This document shows positions 11,096 through 22,829 of a stretch of 64,000 nucleotides of DNA, piece by piece (within the stretch, counting starts at the first letter, position 1; the number at the start of each line of letters is the position of its first letter). This stretch comes from Nemania diffusa (Eukaryota; Ascomycota; Sordariomycetes; Xylariales; Xylariaceae). The stretch lies in contig JBBPUQ010000006.1 in assembly GCA_038501195.1 (NCBI GenBank), forward strand, positions 1,860,001 through 1,924,000, given 5' to 3'. The translations under genes were made by a program, and so were the position numbers. The notes under the pieces are model-generated. The model did not search any database and was not told the origin of the DNA. It saw only the letters and a list, made by a program, of their open reading frames with translations.

Positions 11096-12312
11096 CTATG
11101 GTACTGAAGTAGGAATCTTGATCTGGTGGCCCTTAGACCGATCATCGAGCGGCGTACCATACCGCCAGCCTACAGCATTGCGGGACCTGCCCTTAAGGCC
11201 GACATTCTCGGAGTTAAATTGCTTGAACCGGAATTCGAAGCGTTCCGTGTTAACACGAGTGGTCTTCTTCTCCTCAAGGACGGCTTTCGCTACCTGCTTC
11301 TCGGCAGCTTTGCGCTCAGATTCCATGACGGCTTGTCTGAACCGTGCAGATGCGTCTAAGAGCGGCCGATCCTGCTCGACCTCCCTCTCCATCTGTATGA
11401 GCTCGGGATGTGGGACTCGCTTGTCTGCAGAAAGTAGATTTGGGTGGAAGGCCTTAGCGGCATCTTCTCTAGTAAAGTGCCGCGACTCAGATGTTGGCCA
11501 GAAGATCTGTTGCATTGTGTAGGGATGTACGTGTAGCTCGTTAATAGGCTCGAACGGGGCGTTGTATTGATTTGGACTTATGCGCCGTGTAGGAAGCATT
11601 CCTAATACAGCTTTGGCATATGGCTTCGCCAATCTTTGGCCCTGTTCCCGAAGAAAACGAACATTAGCTTAAGAACGCGAGTACGAGAAATTCCGGGCAG
11701 ACAAAGACGAATGTTGGCAATTATTATCAGAGAGGCTCGCAACAGCAGTTTGTAACCATGTAGATGTCTTCAAGACTTATCGAATTGGTGTGTTGAAATC
11801 ATCATATAAGAACCGAAGGGGAAAAGTGGGAACAGGGCAGATGAGCTTACCTTGGCTATCCAATCCTTCTCGACCTCTTTTAACCGCACGATAGCGGCGA
11901 CCCGGCGAATATCTATGCCCAGCTCTGCAGATACGGCCTTGATGGGCTCACCATCGCGCATGATCTTCTCCCATACCAGCTCCCGCGCCTTCTCGTCGAG
12001 GACCGGGGTGCTCTTGAACTGCGGGTTGAGGGGAAACGGGTAGGTCTTCGATGTCTCGTTGCCTCCCCTCGTCGCCAAGTAGGCAGGCTGGCCCGGCGTG
12101 CCCACGCGGTAGACGCGCCCCTCGGCTTTTTCCCATGCTCTAAAATCACGGCGGGCCTTGCTGAATTTCGGCCGGCTCGCCGTGGTCGAGAAGCTCGCGG
12201 CGGCGGCGGAGACCCGCGACGACTGTGCTACCCAGCGCGCCGCATCGGTGCTCGCCCTTATTATTGAGGGGGCTGCTGCCGCCGCCGATGGTGTTGATAG
12301 TAGTGGTGGCAT
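11096..12312 (-). CDS. mrps35: Mitochondrial small-subunit ribosomal protein MRPS35/Bot1-like
   Basis: Two-exon gene (12312-11851 and 11641-11096; 209-nt intron with donor GTAAGC and acceptor AACAG, phase 0) encoding about 335 aa. The N-terminus is rich in Ala, Ser and Arg with few acidic residues, as expected of a mitochondrial targeting sequence. It is followed by the family core GRVYRVGTPGQPAYLATRGG and SKTYPFPLNPQFKS, then GQRLAKPYAKAVLGMLP across the splice and a long basic C-terminal region. These are the hallmarks of the fungal Bot1p/MRPS35 family (eukaryotic mitochondrial regulator domain), a component of the mitochondrial 37S subunit. The ATG at 12312 is preferred; an upstream in-frame extension would start with TTG. 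The gene is divergent from SSK1 with 1.7 kb between the starts. Confidence 0.85.
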
Positions 12313-13467
12313 TGGTACACCTCTCAACCCCCCAAGGGTCAGGAATTAGGAAAGCAGGAGGGAACGGCTCGAGGTTATGAAGATTTATGTGAATTGGGAC
12401 CTCGAGGCTAGCTTGCAAAAATTGGTGCGGCTCTCGGATTAATGATTTGTCGTTGTGCTAAAAGTATAGTGGGTACTACCCTACCTACTGCCTACTTGCC
12501 TAGGTACTTGTAGCTATGTGGCAATTGATGGAAAGTGGCCTGTGCTTATCGTGCGATTATTGCTCTCATTAGATTTAGGGAGGTACCTTCATCCTGGTAC
12601 CCAGGTAGCTGAGATCCACAAATCCATCTATCCTGGTATGTATTTTTTCGATCATCTCGATCTCGGTAATTGTCTGACAACCTTTTATTAGAGAACCAAG
12701 TTAGCCTCTTATTGACGCTGTTGTAGGGCATTCATTATTCTTTGACTTATTTCTAATAAATTATTAATTCCCCCCTCTTAATGAATTTCTATCTACAAAA
12801 TATCGCCCTCAAAGCCATCGAATGATACACTCGGTGTTTTTACCTACCTCTCAGAATCTATATAGTCTTCTCGCCGCTGCCCATCTTACTAGCAGGGATA
12901 GTCAACTATAGGCACTTCTTGTTTAACTACATACTGCGTACAACAGAACCTGCGACTTCAACCTTCTGAGTATATCTAGTTTGCTACCTATCCCATACGA
13001 TGCCTAACTGTTACAGAGAGCCAGACACTTCGCCATATATCACCTACGCGTTGTTATAGGCTTCTTTGGTAAGTGGGTTAATTATCACCGCTACCGTCGG
13101 CAGGTATGTACATCCCTAAGGCAGTAGGTATTCTGTAGTGTAAGTACACTATACCAAGGTAGGTAGGGAGGTAGGCACCACCATAGGCACGCTTAGGGAG
13201 TGTATAGTACCCACTGCGCAGCATGCATTAGTGATCACGATGTCTCATGCACGTCCAGTCTGATAACCCTCTTGAAGAGATTAGGTACAGTACATGCAGC
13301 CACAACCGACAGGGTGTAACCCAAGCCTACCCTGTACGCTACACTCTGGACCACACTAGTCATTCTCACTAGGTATTGTCGAGCGATGAGAGGCAGGTAG
13401 GTGGTAGGTAGGTATGCCGTTAGATGGAGGACATGGTAGGTAACAGCAGTGCTAGCAGCGTGCGTGC

Positions 13468-13487
13468 GTGTGTGTGTGTGTGTGTGT
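13468..13487. repeat. (GT)10 microsatellite
   Basis: Ten uninterrupted GT units preceded by degenerate GTGC units, about 530 bases upstream of the SSK1 start codon. Confidence 0.9.
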
Positions 13488-13953
13488 AGGTATGGACTGA
13501 TTAATTGATGAATGGGTGCAGGCGCATAGATAGGTGCTCGATGGCACCCCTTTGCTGAGAACGTATAATATCCGTCTTGTTTATCCTTGCGCCATACATA
13601 TCATACTGCGTACGTACATTACATACAGACACACATCCATACCATAACAAACCAACCCGCCAACCCGCCAATCTACCTAATTGCCTCCTACTTACCTACA
13701 TACTTACATGCTACCACCTACCTACATGCATCGCATCCGTTTTACATTGCCTCCCTAGGCAGGTATTATCTATCTATCTACTGCTTAACCAAGGCACAAC
13801 AATAACAAAGGCAATCGAAGCACCCCCCATCATATCAGCTTGTCAGCAGGTCACGGATATATATATTCCCAGCGCAGCCGTTCAGAGTCGAAGAAGGGAG
13901 AAAGGAGGAAATCATCTAGTTCATAGAGTCCGACAACCGGCAACTTAGCGCCC

Positions 13954-13998
13954 ATGAATCAAACCCCGGACGAGCTTCTGGGACGGGGGTTGCAGTGA
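13954..13998 (+). promoter_or_regulatory. Upstream ORF 1 of SSK1 leader
   Basis: An ATG followed by 13 further sense codons and TGA, ending 20 nt before the first main-frame ATG (14019). If the transcript starts upstream, scanning ribosomes would meet this ORF first. Confidence 0.5.
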
Positions 13999-14007
13999 GC
14001 TCCCCAT

Positions 14008-14043
14008 ATGAGCTGCATATGGCACCGGCAATGGGCAATCTGA
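14008..14043 (+). promoter_or_regulatory. Upstream ORF 2 overlapping the SSK1 start
   Basis: A second short ORF (11 codons plus TGA) starts 11 nt before the main ATG 14019, in another frame. It runs through both candidate SSK1 start codons (14019 and 14031). Overlapping upstream ORFs normally lower translation of the main frame. Confidence 0.45.
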
Positions 14044-16841
14044 AAGCACGTATCAAAGCCACACTCCTCCGAAGAGACAGCAAGCGGTTGTCCCCGACCC
14101 CTAGCAAGAATGGCTCCGGGCGAGACTATACCTCGAGTGTCAGCACGCAATCGCAGCCCGGCTACGATGCATCGGATGAGCGCAGTGACCACAAGGTTCG
14201 TGGAAGCAGCGGGAAGAGCTTAAGCCAAGAACCCGCCGTCAACAGAAGCGGCAGCCGCCCACTCGAAGACAACAGCAGGAGCAGCAACAGCAAGAGCAAC
14301 GGGAACGGGAACGATAACAGCAACGATAAGGACAAGACCTCACAGATCCCTGCTCCGGACAGAGATGCGCTTGCTTCTGGTTCTGGCTTTGCCTCTGTCT
14401 CTGCCTCTGCCTCTGCTTCTGCTCATGGAGATAGACCGCAGAATAAAGCGGGCCCCAGATGTCCGCAAACCCACGGCACCGAAGACAGCGATTTGCAAGC
14501 CGAGGGGACCAACAGTTCAACTGCTGCGCCAGCAGCAATTCAAGGTACATCTCCAGCTCCAGCTCCAGTTCCAGCTCCAGTGGGAGCTTGCGTTAACAAA
14601 GGCGCCCAAGCCGCTCCACCATCGCCCGGCGCTGGACCACTACCACTGGGTTTACTGGGTCCTCCCGAACTAGCACCAACAACTAACTTTGACGCTACAG
14701 CCCGGTCCGGAAATGATCTGCATTGCCTTGCCACCAATTCACGCGCCGGTTCTGCAACAACAACTACCACCACGGCTCCAACGAGCATCGCCTCTCCCAC
14801 CACCACTGCTGCTGCTGCTGCCGCTCCTGCTGTAGCTCTTGCTGCTACGACCACTGCAACAACCACTGCAACAACAACAACCACCGCTACTGCCACTAGT
14901 ACTATCGCCGCTAATATTGCCGCCACTATCGCTACTGCTACTGCTGCTGCTGGCACTAGCGCTGTCCTTCCCAGCATTCACGAGCATCCCGCAACTCCGC
15001 CCACGCTACCGTCCACCAACCCCGACTCCGAGGTCACATTGCCCGATCCTCGAGCTACCATCGCGAACGCCGATCTCGAACAAGACATCATCGCCAGTCC
15101 CATTGACGACCCCCTCATCAATTCCTCTCTCCTCACGCCGCCGACAACCTCATCGTTCAGACCTCCATTGTCGCCCTCCTTCCCCCGGCCTCTGGGGCCA
15201 CAGAGAAGACAAAGCATACTACCAGCCCACCAGACCAATATCGTCCACGCCCTTCTCCATGGTCATACCCACGACTTTGAGCTAGACATCGCCGACCCCG
15301 ACCTTCAGGATCCATTATCCGGCATGGTCACGAGGAAGATCTGGGTCAAACGACCCATGGCGTCGGCTACGCTAATTATCATCAACGAAGAGGACCTCGT
15401 CGATGATGTCCGGGAGCAGATTCTCCGAAAATATGCGAACTCTTTGGGCCGTCAATACGATGCCCCAGACCTGACTCTACGAATCTGTAATTGGGAACAA
15501 CAAACAAGCAGACCGTTACAACCGGACGAGCCTATATGCAAGGTCATTGACTCGTATTATGCCAACGGCCAAACTGTCGACCAAGCCTTGCTCATTGACA
15601 TACCCTCGCGCAGAACCCCAAAAGCCTCGCCAAACCCCAAATTCTACGCTGACGACCGACCACATGAGTCTGGAACTGACTACTTCCCACCTTACCCGCC
15701 ACTGGCTCATAGTCACCACTCCGTCACATCTGCGCTTCTAAACGGACAACACTCCCTCCACTTCCCTCCCTCCATGAGCATCGTAGGCGGCAATCAGCTC
15801 CCGCCACTGCCCTCTCCCGGCGGTACGAGACGGCTTCCTGCCAATCGCCCTGGCATGCAAAGAATGCACACAGCGTCACCCGTCTCCACGGTCCCCAACA
15901 ACCAAATAGTGGCCGCACCCACCGGTACGCACAAGTACCCTAGACCAGTGCGCTCAAGGACTCATTCAGGTGCATCTTCAGACCAATCCATCCACCCGCC
16001 TGCAGCTCCCCCGATCCCTACTCCTCCGCCAGTCGAACGGACAGCTACTCCTCCTCCCCCTCGCGTTGCCTCCCCTCGACCTTCCTTACGGATGAAAAAG
16101 AAAAGGACGATCGAACCCCCATCATTGCTCTCCGGCCTATTAGATACCGCCGTACCACCCATCAACATACTCATTGTTGAAGATAACATGATTAACCTTC
16201 GGCTACTGGAGGCTTTCGTGAAACGGCTAAAAGTCCGCTGGCAGACAGCCGTGAATGGAAGGGAGGCCGTTGACAAGTGGCGGGTCGGTGGCTTCCATTT
16301 GGTGCTGATGGACATTCAGCTACCCATCATGAACGGCCTCGAGGCCACACGTGAGATCCGGAGGATTGAGAAAGTCAATTCAATTGGTGTCTTCTCTTCA
16401 TCAGCTAGCAGCCCACCAGATGAGGTGTTACCAGAACCCGCAGAGGAGGATAAACTTGCAAACACCGAGATGTTTAAGAGCCCTGTCATTATCGTCGCGC
16501 TGACAGCGAGCTCACTACAGAGCGATCGACACGAGGCTTTGGCAGCTGGCTGCAATGACTTCCTCACTAAAGTAAGCATTGACTGAACTAGTGTTCCTTA
16601 ACGGCTCTTTTTATGACCTTGCCTGCTAATCAGAAAGTAACAGCCCGTCGATTTTGACTGGCTACAACGAAAGGTCAAAGAATGGGGCTGCATGCAAGCG
16701 TTGATAGACTTTGACGGCTGGCGGAAGTGGAAGGACTTCTCCCAGAAAACACAGGCAATCGAGGCGGCGAAGAAAACAGCGGGCACCAGTAAAGCCAAAC
16801 CCGTAAAGAAGAACCGATTATCAATGGCAGCTGCCGCTTAG
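14019..16841 (+). CDS. ssk1: Response regulator SSK1 (HOG osmostress pathway)
   Basis: Two exons (14019-16571, 16644-16841; 72-nt intron, donor GTAAGC, branch GCTAATC, acceptor AACAG) encode about 916 aa. The last part is a receiver domain: INILIVEDNMINLRLLEAF carries the acidic pocket, LVLMDIQLPIMNG the phospho-acceptor Asp (about residue 765), and ALTASS...FLTKPVDF the conserved Thr/Ser and Lys. An insertion of about 35 residues in the receiver is typical of fungal SSK1. In the phosphorelay, unphosphorylated SSK1 activates the SSK2/22 MAPKKK of the HOG cascade. The first 300 residues are low complexity: Ser/Ala runs, Pro-Ala runs and an Ala/Thr tract around residues 245-315. The start could also be ATG 14031 (MGNLKARIKA, close to relatives). 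Two upstream ORFs precede it. The intron falls right after the FLTK motif. Confidence 0.92.
14749..14962 (+). repeat. Trinucleotide-rich tract coding poly-Ala/Thr in SSK1
   Basis: Runs of GCT, ACT, ACA and GCC codons encode a tract of almost pure Ala and Thr inside SSK1. Such codon repeats are prone to length change. The opposite strand shows long open frames here only because of this composition. Confidence 0.8.
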
Positions 16842-17813
16842 CCCTCATCGAAACTATCAAGATAATTCACAACACCCTAATATCCAGAGGGCGTGCCAGC
16901 GATCTCACACATCTCCCCTATCAGAGATCTGCGACGAAAATCACGCGGACGTCATTTCATATCCGATGTGGAAGAAACCAGGAGGCTTGGGGGAAGCTTA
17001 TCAGCACTAAACATAAAATTAACTGGATTTCTACACCTATTACAATTAAACCGAGACTCCTTACGAAGACCGACTGTCCTTTTCCTATGTTCAAATCCTC
17101 CCTACGCATACAAATTCATAATGAAATCTTCCACGGGTGAACACGGGATCGTGGATTTGATATAAAATGGAATCATCAGGCTCGGTACGTTGGGGTATGG
17201 ATTTCGGAACTGAGCCTCAACCTACACTTATGAGAAAAGAATCGATGATGATACTTGAGGAGGCGATGATGTTGGCGTACACTGGAAGATGGAACCGAAG
17301 TTGGAGTCGAAAATTCAACCGACACTAGTATGCTTAAGCAGGGACTTTGGAATGCGAGGAAACGCAAACATCACGGCATGGTGACGGACTGTTGGCTGAA
17401 AACGTAACGAATGTACATACTTGGAATCGTTATAATAGTGACACGAAATATTGTGCTCGTATTAAACGCTCGAAAATATCTCTGATAAACTTAGCTGTTA
17501 GCCCCTCCAGGATTCTCATGCGGCTATTGAAATTCAGCATGAACCACTCCCTATTCTTACAGCCAGCATACCCATCGTTGTATTGAATCGTAGTCTCACC
17601 ATAGCAACTAAGTGTTACTGGTGAAATAGGGGTGCATACAGGGGTGCAAGGCTCTTTCAAGAGAGAATAAAATCTCCCTGTAGCAGAGAGATAATTCGTG
17701 CCTAAAGCTCTAGATTTTTATGTTCTAGTGAATATTACTACTGATACTTTGAATTTGCAGGTGACTGTTTGCTAGTCTAGGTAGGTTTGGTTTCTTCTAC
17801 GAGCAGGGGAATA
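16842..17813. other. Intergenic between convergent SSK1 and HET gene
   Basis: Shared 3' flank of two convergent genes. It holds no supported coding region or RNA gene; composition is ordinary with a slight AT bias near 17000-17150 and 17680-17760. Confidence 0.5.
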
Positions 17814-19454
17814 TTATTCCACGTTTAGCGCGATGTTAATACGCTTCCGTCTAGGCACATCGAGATGAACACTCAACGTCGAGGAAATACGTTCCACCAT
17901 TGGCCCAGTTCCGATTGTTGTAATCTCTTTCCAATTTAAATTTGGTGGATTTGGAAAGCTTCTGCTCCATGGTTTTCTACCTGCATCCCAAATTTCAATC
18001 GCAGAACGCTTGGCCGAATAGCGGCACGAGCAAATCAGCACTTTATAATCTCCTATCTGCGTATCACCCAGCGGGGGTAATCGATGAGAAACTTGAAGAT
18101 AAAGCGCGTCTTGCCTTTCCCGACACAGCACTATGACGAAGCGCTCTCGTCTAAAGGGCAGGGTCTGTCTTGAAGACCAATCGGCGAATTCACCCCCAAC
18201 CCTGCTTGGCGGATACGTACTATCAATGACGAAGCCATTCGCGTCTAGGTTCTCCACATGTAGCGTTAAGAAATGTGGAAAATTACCAAGAAAGGGTTGG
18301 CTGTTCAAACGCAATGCCGTCCATTTTGATTCTCTGGCAAAGAACTTTGGGCCGCCATGGCTTAGAAATAATGGTCCGCAACCAGGTATGGGTGCATACG
18401 AACCTTCGTCTCGATCTTTAACCAGTGGGATCGATAAACGGCCCTTGACTCGCGCCCATTTAGGGCTGTTCACCTCGCCTATGTAGACGCCATGTCGGGA
18501 ATCAAACGGTCTGATATAGAGGTTCATATTCAGGCCGTTAGGTAGCATGGCCCACGCCAGGTTTGATCTTCTATTTACACTATACTGGAGCACCTCTAGC
18601 GGACGAACATCCTTGAATCCACGGAACAAGGCCGGCGTCCGCGCGAGGCAACTAAGACCAGAGGTTATACTGTGCTTCTCAATTTCGGAGGCACTCATTC
18701 CAAAACCCCAAAATAGTATGGTTGGGTCGTAGTGCTTCTTGAGGAACTCTTCTTGTAGTCTTAAGAATGCCCTGTGGCCTTCGCCGTATAGAAGGGGCAT
18801 ATTGATATCCAGTAAACCAAGTAAGCAGTAGGCCATGTCCTCTACGCGGGCTGTGTGTCGTCCTGATACCCACGAGAGTTTCGTAGCAATAGACACATCC
18901 TCCAAGTGCAGGGGGCTGTCGTAGCGGTACCACTTTTTGATCCCAGTGATCTCTTCAATGACAGATGCGTAATGCGGCTTCCTGTTCTTCATCGTATATA
19001 TCAATTCTTCCCATTTTGCGTCGAAGAATAAGAGTTCATGTGGAGCGATGAGTTCTTGCAGCGTCCATCCGCGTGTAAACCACCTGCTATTGCGGAAAGC
19101 AGAGCCCGGTCTTGTTATATCCTCCCCCACGAGAACGTCTGCAAGGTAGACGTAGCAGATCAGAGCTTCCCTATACCATTTGAACATTGAATTGATAGCC
19201 TCCGACAACTCGGCACTACTTTTCTTGTCAATACAACATGTATCAACCCACACGAATTCGATGTGGTCGCGAATCGCCTGCTGGCAGCATCCTTCAATCT
19301 TCATATAACCAAGCTTTTCCTTATGTTTCGGGTCCGATAGATCTTGGAATAGGACCTCGTTCTTGCCCCAGGTATGGGAAAGTATCGCATATCGCGGTAC
19401 TCTGTCCCCAATAAATTCCTGGAGCATCCGTGTGTGGACGTTGAGTAGATGCAT
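17814..19454 (-). CDS. HET-domain (heterokaryon incompatibility) protein
   Basis: Single-exon gene of 546 codons starting MHLLNVHTRMLQEF. The N-terminal HET domain is complete: YAILSHTWG at about residues 22-30, FVWVDTCCIDK, SEAINSMFKWYREA, CYVYLADV and RWFTRGWTLQELIAP, in the usual order. Then come the family landmarks WVSGRHTARVEDMAYCLLGL and MPLLYGEGHRAFLRLQEEF. The remaining 300 residues are a variable region without a recognised repeat domain (no WD40, ankyrin or NACHT seen). HET domains mediate programmed cell death on non-self recognition in filamentous fungi, usually through an activating partner; this copy resembles the very common stand-alone type, for which incompatibility activity is rarely shown. 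It borders an AT-leaning accessory stretch with a gene relic, which fits the rapid turnover of HET genes. Confidence 0.9.
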   Translation of the reverse strand: MHLLNVHTRMLQEFIGDRVPRYAILSHTWGKNEVLFQDLSDPKHKEKLGYMKIEGCCQQAIRDHIEFVWVDTCCIDKKSSAELSEAINSMFKWYREALICYVYLADVLVGEDITRPGSAFRNSRWFTRGWTLQELIAPHELLFFDAKWEELIYTMKNRKPHYASVIEEITGIKKWYRYDSPLHLEDVSIATKLSWVSGRHTARVEDMAYCLLGLLDINMPLLYGEGHRAFLRLQEEFLKKHYDPTILFWGFGMSASEIEKHSITSGLSCLARTPALFRGFKDVRPLEVLQYSVNRRSNLAWAMLPNGLNMNLYIRPFDSRHGVYIGEVNSPKWARVKGRLSIPLVKDRDEGSYAPIPGCGPLFLSHGGPKFFARESKWTALRLNSQPFLGNFPHFLTLHVENLDANGFVIDSTYPPSRVGGEFADWSSRQTLPFRRERFVIVLCRERQDALYLQVSHRLPPLGDTQIGDYKVLICSCRYSAKRSAIEIWDAGRKPWSRSFPNPPNLNWKEITTIGTGPMVERISSTLSVHLDVPRRKRINIALNVE

Positions 19455-20295
19455 CGTATGAGGGGAGCGGTATTATTTAGTGTCGGAGGATGTGAAAAAC
19501 GCACAGCGCCTGAGCCTTCGGGTTGGAAGGATATGAATTATTGAATATACGTACTATGTGTTCTTGCTGCAAGAGACGGTATCTAAGGAGGATAAACCCA
19601 GGCGGCGTAGCAAACGGAAAAGATTCCAGGCTATCTATGTTGCAGTTGCTACGCCACAAACAGTTGCTTACCAGGCATCTAGGCCGCAGCAAGTACCGGT
19701 CGGTAATGATACCCAACTAATATAGCCAATGATACCCTTAATTACCTCCTGTCGCATAGAGGGTCGCATACTGTAAACACTCGCTTGGATTAACGGCGTT
19801 ATTTTTTCCCTTGTCTAAACTTTGCGGAAATTTAACCTATGGGCGATGAACTCCTTTTTTTTCCTAAAAAGAGAAAAAAAGAAAAAGAAGGGCGTTAAAT
19901 TGTACAAAAAGCCCACGAAACCTAATACCATAGACTTACTTAGCTATACCTACCTAGACACCCATACACGGGTCACCTACGCCTTGGGCTTTTGGCATGG
20001 GGGCTTTTCTGGTCCTACTGTCACATACCTAGGTACCGGAGTCCTGCATATTTTCGAAGGAATTCTAGATCATGCTAAACGTCCTGATCAATTATCACGG
20101 CCTAGAGGGCGATTCCAGACTAGTCACATGAGCGATAAATTTTATCGTGCACGTTGATGATCAAACTTCCGAGTCATCACGAGAGAGTTGAGCTGGGTAA
20201 ACATCCTAAATGACACAACTAGCAATTGTTGCCCAAACCCTCACTACCGCTTCTCTAATCATCAACGACATGGAGCGCCGTCTTTTCCTTTTTCA
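19455..20295. other. Upstream flank of HET gene, no gene seen
   Basis: Probably the HET-gene promoter plus non-coding accessory DNA. Purine-rich and A-rich runs occur near 19850-19890. No coding region is supported. Confidence 0.5.
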
Positions 20296-20568
20296 TTACA
20301 CCTCCTCCAGGGTTCTCGGCCATAATCGCTGTTGCGCATAATTGTAGTTATCTGGGGAGTTTTCCTGTAGACCTAGCTTGATGGCGAGGCCAATAACGTC
20401 AGCGGCCGTCTCGCTCACTATCCGCATTGCCGGCCTGATCGGTCGGAACTCGGATGAGAAAACGCTGCATGTAATCCGTTTTATTAGGGGTGGTGTGTTA
20501 GCATGGAGGATCCTCGAGCCGATAAAGTTTCCGGGGTTCATCGCCAGGATACCCTTCAGCTTCGGGTC
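20296..20568 (-). pseudogene. Relic of a short-chain dehydrogenase gene, C-terminal part
   Basis: About 90 codons read DPKLKGILAMNPGNFIGSR, then a hydrophobic stretch RPIRPAMRIVSETAADVIGLAI and a C-terminal WPRTLEEV. This resembles the last third of fungal SDR-type oxidoreductases, where the (M/D)PG motif follows the final Rossmann strand and a conserved A-D-V helix lies near the end. A stop codon sits directly upstream of the fragment within a good acceptor context (CTAATAC...GGATTAG), so it may be a final exon. I cannot find the cofactor-binding GxxxGxG part or the YxxxK active site upstream. A broken, decaying gene is the simplest reading; a real gene with diverged upstream exons is the alternative. 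Confidence 0.4.
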
Positions 20569-22800
20569 CTAATCCCGAATCCTCACAGTATTAGAGTTTA
20601 GTATTAGAACACTAAATTCCAGCACTAATACGTTCTACGTGAGCATCAGACTTAACAAAGAGGTTGAGGTCATTAGAGGTCGCGGACGGGGTTTTCTCAG
20701 GCATGGGTTTTCTGTAATCGATCTAGGATGTCTTGTCATATTAGCCATTGCTTGTGAGTATGTATTGCAGATGGTGGCAATAAAGGCGGAATAAGTTTTG
20801 CTACCAATATCTGTGATAATACTTATGAATTCATAGACCGTGTTGATTTTAGCTAGATCGGGCTGGCGAATGGCTGTTTTCGAGCTAGGATATAGTAGGT
20901 AGGTAGTCACTCAGGAGACGCTCGACCGTAGGAATTACTATCGAGCTATTGGCGCTGGTGACAATGACTGTGGACAACGCCATGCTAATCCTCTATACAC
21001 TATAGTGCCACTGAGGAATTTGTCTGGGATGGCAACATTGTATAAATGTATAGCTTCATACAAACGAGAAGGTTTAGTCAAAATTCAAGAGCGCGGTGGG
21101 AGGCAGATTTCGGCTTTTCTATCATTCTAAGTGCACGAGTCTTTAATAGACTTGGGGGGTAGAGCTGTCATAACCTCTTATAATCAGTTATATTATATAT
21201 ACAGGGTTAACAATGAACACTTCATGTAGAAAGGTAAAATATATCTCATATCCGAAGGCTCAAATCTCTAAGGGTACGATTATAACAACATGGTAAGCTA
21301 ACAACAGCATCTCTACGGCTTTACAGCTAAAAAAATAAATCGTAACTAGTTAGAATAGGAACGAGAAACTACCAACATACTAAGAAGCCAAAGATTGTTA
21401 GGAGATAAAGTAACCAAACCCTACATGGTGGTTATCTTGTAACACTGCGGATAAACCTGCACTAGAAAGTAAGGGGTAATATCAATTATTGATTAGGCTT
21501 AGTCTTTCTCATTCGCGTTGATTTCTTCTATTTATTTCGAGCAGTTTTTTCAGTCGACTGTTTTAAATTAGCTAGCCAGGCAGGTTTCCTACTCTAAAAT
21601 TCTACTATTGCATTGATCTATTAGCATTATTCTGAAATACATGTGAAATCTTTAGAAGTGCTATTGTGACTAATACTTGTCAGTCTCCAAAGTGCGTTGT
21701 GTGCTATTCACACGTTCCGTTTTAATATCCAGGGTTTTAGTTATATATAGAACCTCTGGTTCCCCTTAGGGACCTAGAGGGCCATGGATCAATTGGTTTT
21801 CTACTGAGCCCTATACTGCTTTTCTCCCTCGCTGCTACAGGCCTCCTATTCACTCTGCTACAAACCATACTGAGGAAGATTCACGTCCAACTCTAACTTA
21901 ACTAAAATATCACTATCTGCTTTAGAAATGAAGGCACCTAACGACACTTAACTACCTACTACCCTTAACTTCCATTCAGACCTTTTATTTTATTATGTAA
22001 TTAGGTTCTATCCATAGTCCACGATAGATGGTCTACGGAAAGAGACCCACCTGCTGGCGCAACTTAGAAAACAACTACGTATATATATATGTCTAGCCTA
22101 TCAAAGAAGTTTCTTCGATGGCGTAAACAAACAGTTATTTACTTAATATCCTCGAGCTCAACACTAGAGAGCGCCATACCCTTAGAAAAGGAAATTTACT
22201 TGACAATAGTAGGTCACAGTTTGCAAAGAATTATTTCAATTTCGGTAGAGATGGGCTCGAAAGGTTGGCAAATGCACTTGCCCGGCTCTAATGTGACTGC
22301 AAGTTCCTGCCGTATTGAAGCTATTGTGGTACAGCTCAATAGGAACTAGACAATAATGTTACATGTAATTGAGCAAGTTTCGAAGGTATCCATGTTAGGT
22401 CATAGACAGGTCTACTGAGTGCCATCCACATAGGCTCTTATCATTTTATACACCCTAGCTTCGATTGCGCCATGCTGTGTTCTGCCTCACTCTACTGTTT
22501 CCGATCCTGGCCAGGTTGGCCAATCTCAGAACAGCCCGTCTGCAGGTCGGTAGACGTCTAAGTATCTACTTCTAGACGGGTGTATATCTATTCACTGACA
22601 TCAAGTGTCTATCCGCCAATTAAACAATCAAAAGCTGTAGGTACGTACCTTGCCCTTCCCTTAAAAGGTACATTGTTACCTGGTAGGTAATGCTTAAGTT
22701 GCGTATATATGTACCTAGGTAAGTAGGCAATCAAGCTTCATATTAGTATCCTCTAACTGTAGTTACTACAGGTACCTTCTCTATCTTCTATGCCGGTTAA
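20569..22800. other. AT-leaning accessory stretch without genes
   Basis: Compared with the rest of the window this stretch is richer in TA and poorer in long open frames, most clearly at 21170-22080. No conserved domain could be read on either strand. It looks like old, mutated insertion DNA, but no terminal repeats or transposase fragments were recognised. Confidence 0.4.
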
Positions 22801-22829
22801 TTTTTCTCCCACGTTCCGTGCCTAGGTAG

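Larger units (their letters stand above)
12313..14018. other. Divergent promoter region MRPS35/SSK1
   Basis: This region separates two divergently transcribed genes and must hold both promoters. It contains GGTA/TACC runs, a (GT)10 microsatellite at 13468-13487, a C/T-rich stretch at about 13620-13790 that may be part of the SSK1 leader, and a short upstream ORF (13954-13998). No further gene is supported. Confidence 0.6.

Noticed and set aside
11118..11522. 134-codon plus-strand frame inside the MRPS35 locus
   Set aside because: Shadow of MRPS35 exon 2 on the opposite strand; no homology visible.
14540..14977. Minus-strand Ala/Val-rich frame opposite SSK1
   Set aside because: Arises from the trinucleotide-rich composition of the SSK1 Ala/Thr tract.
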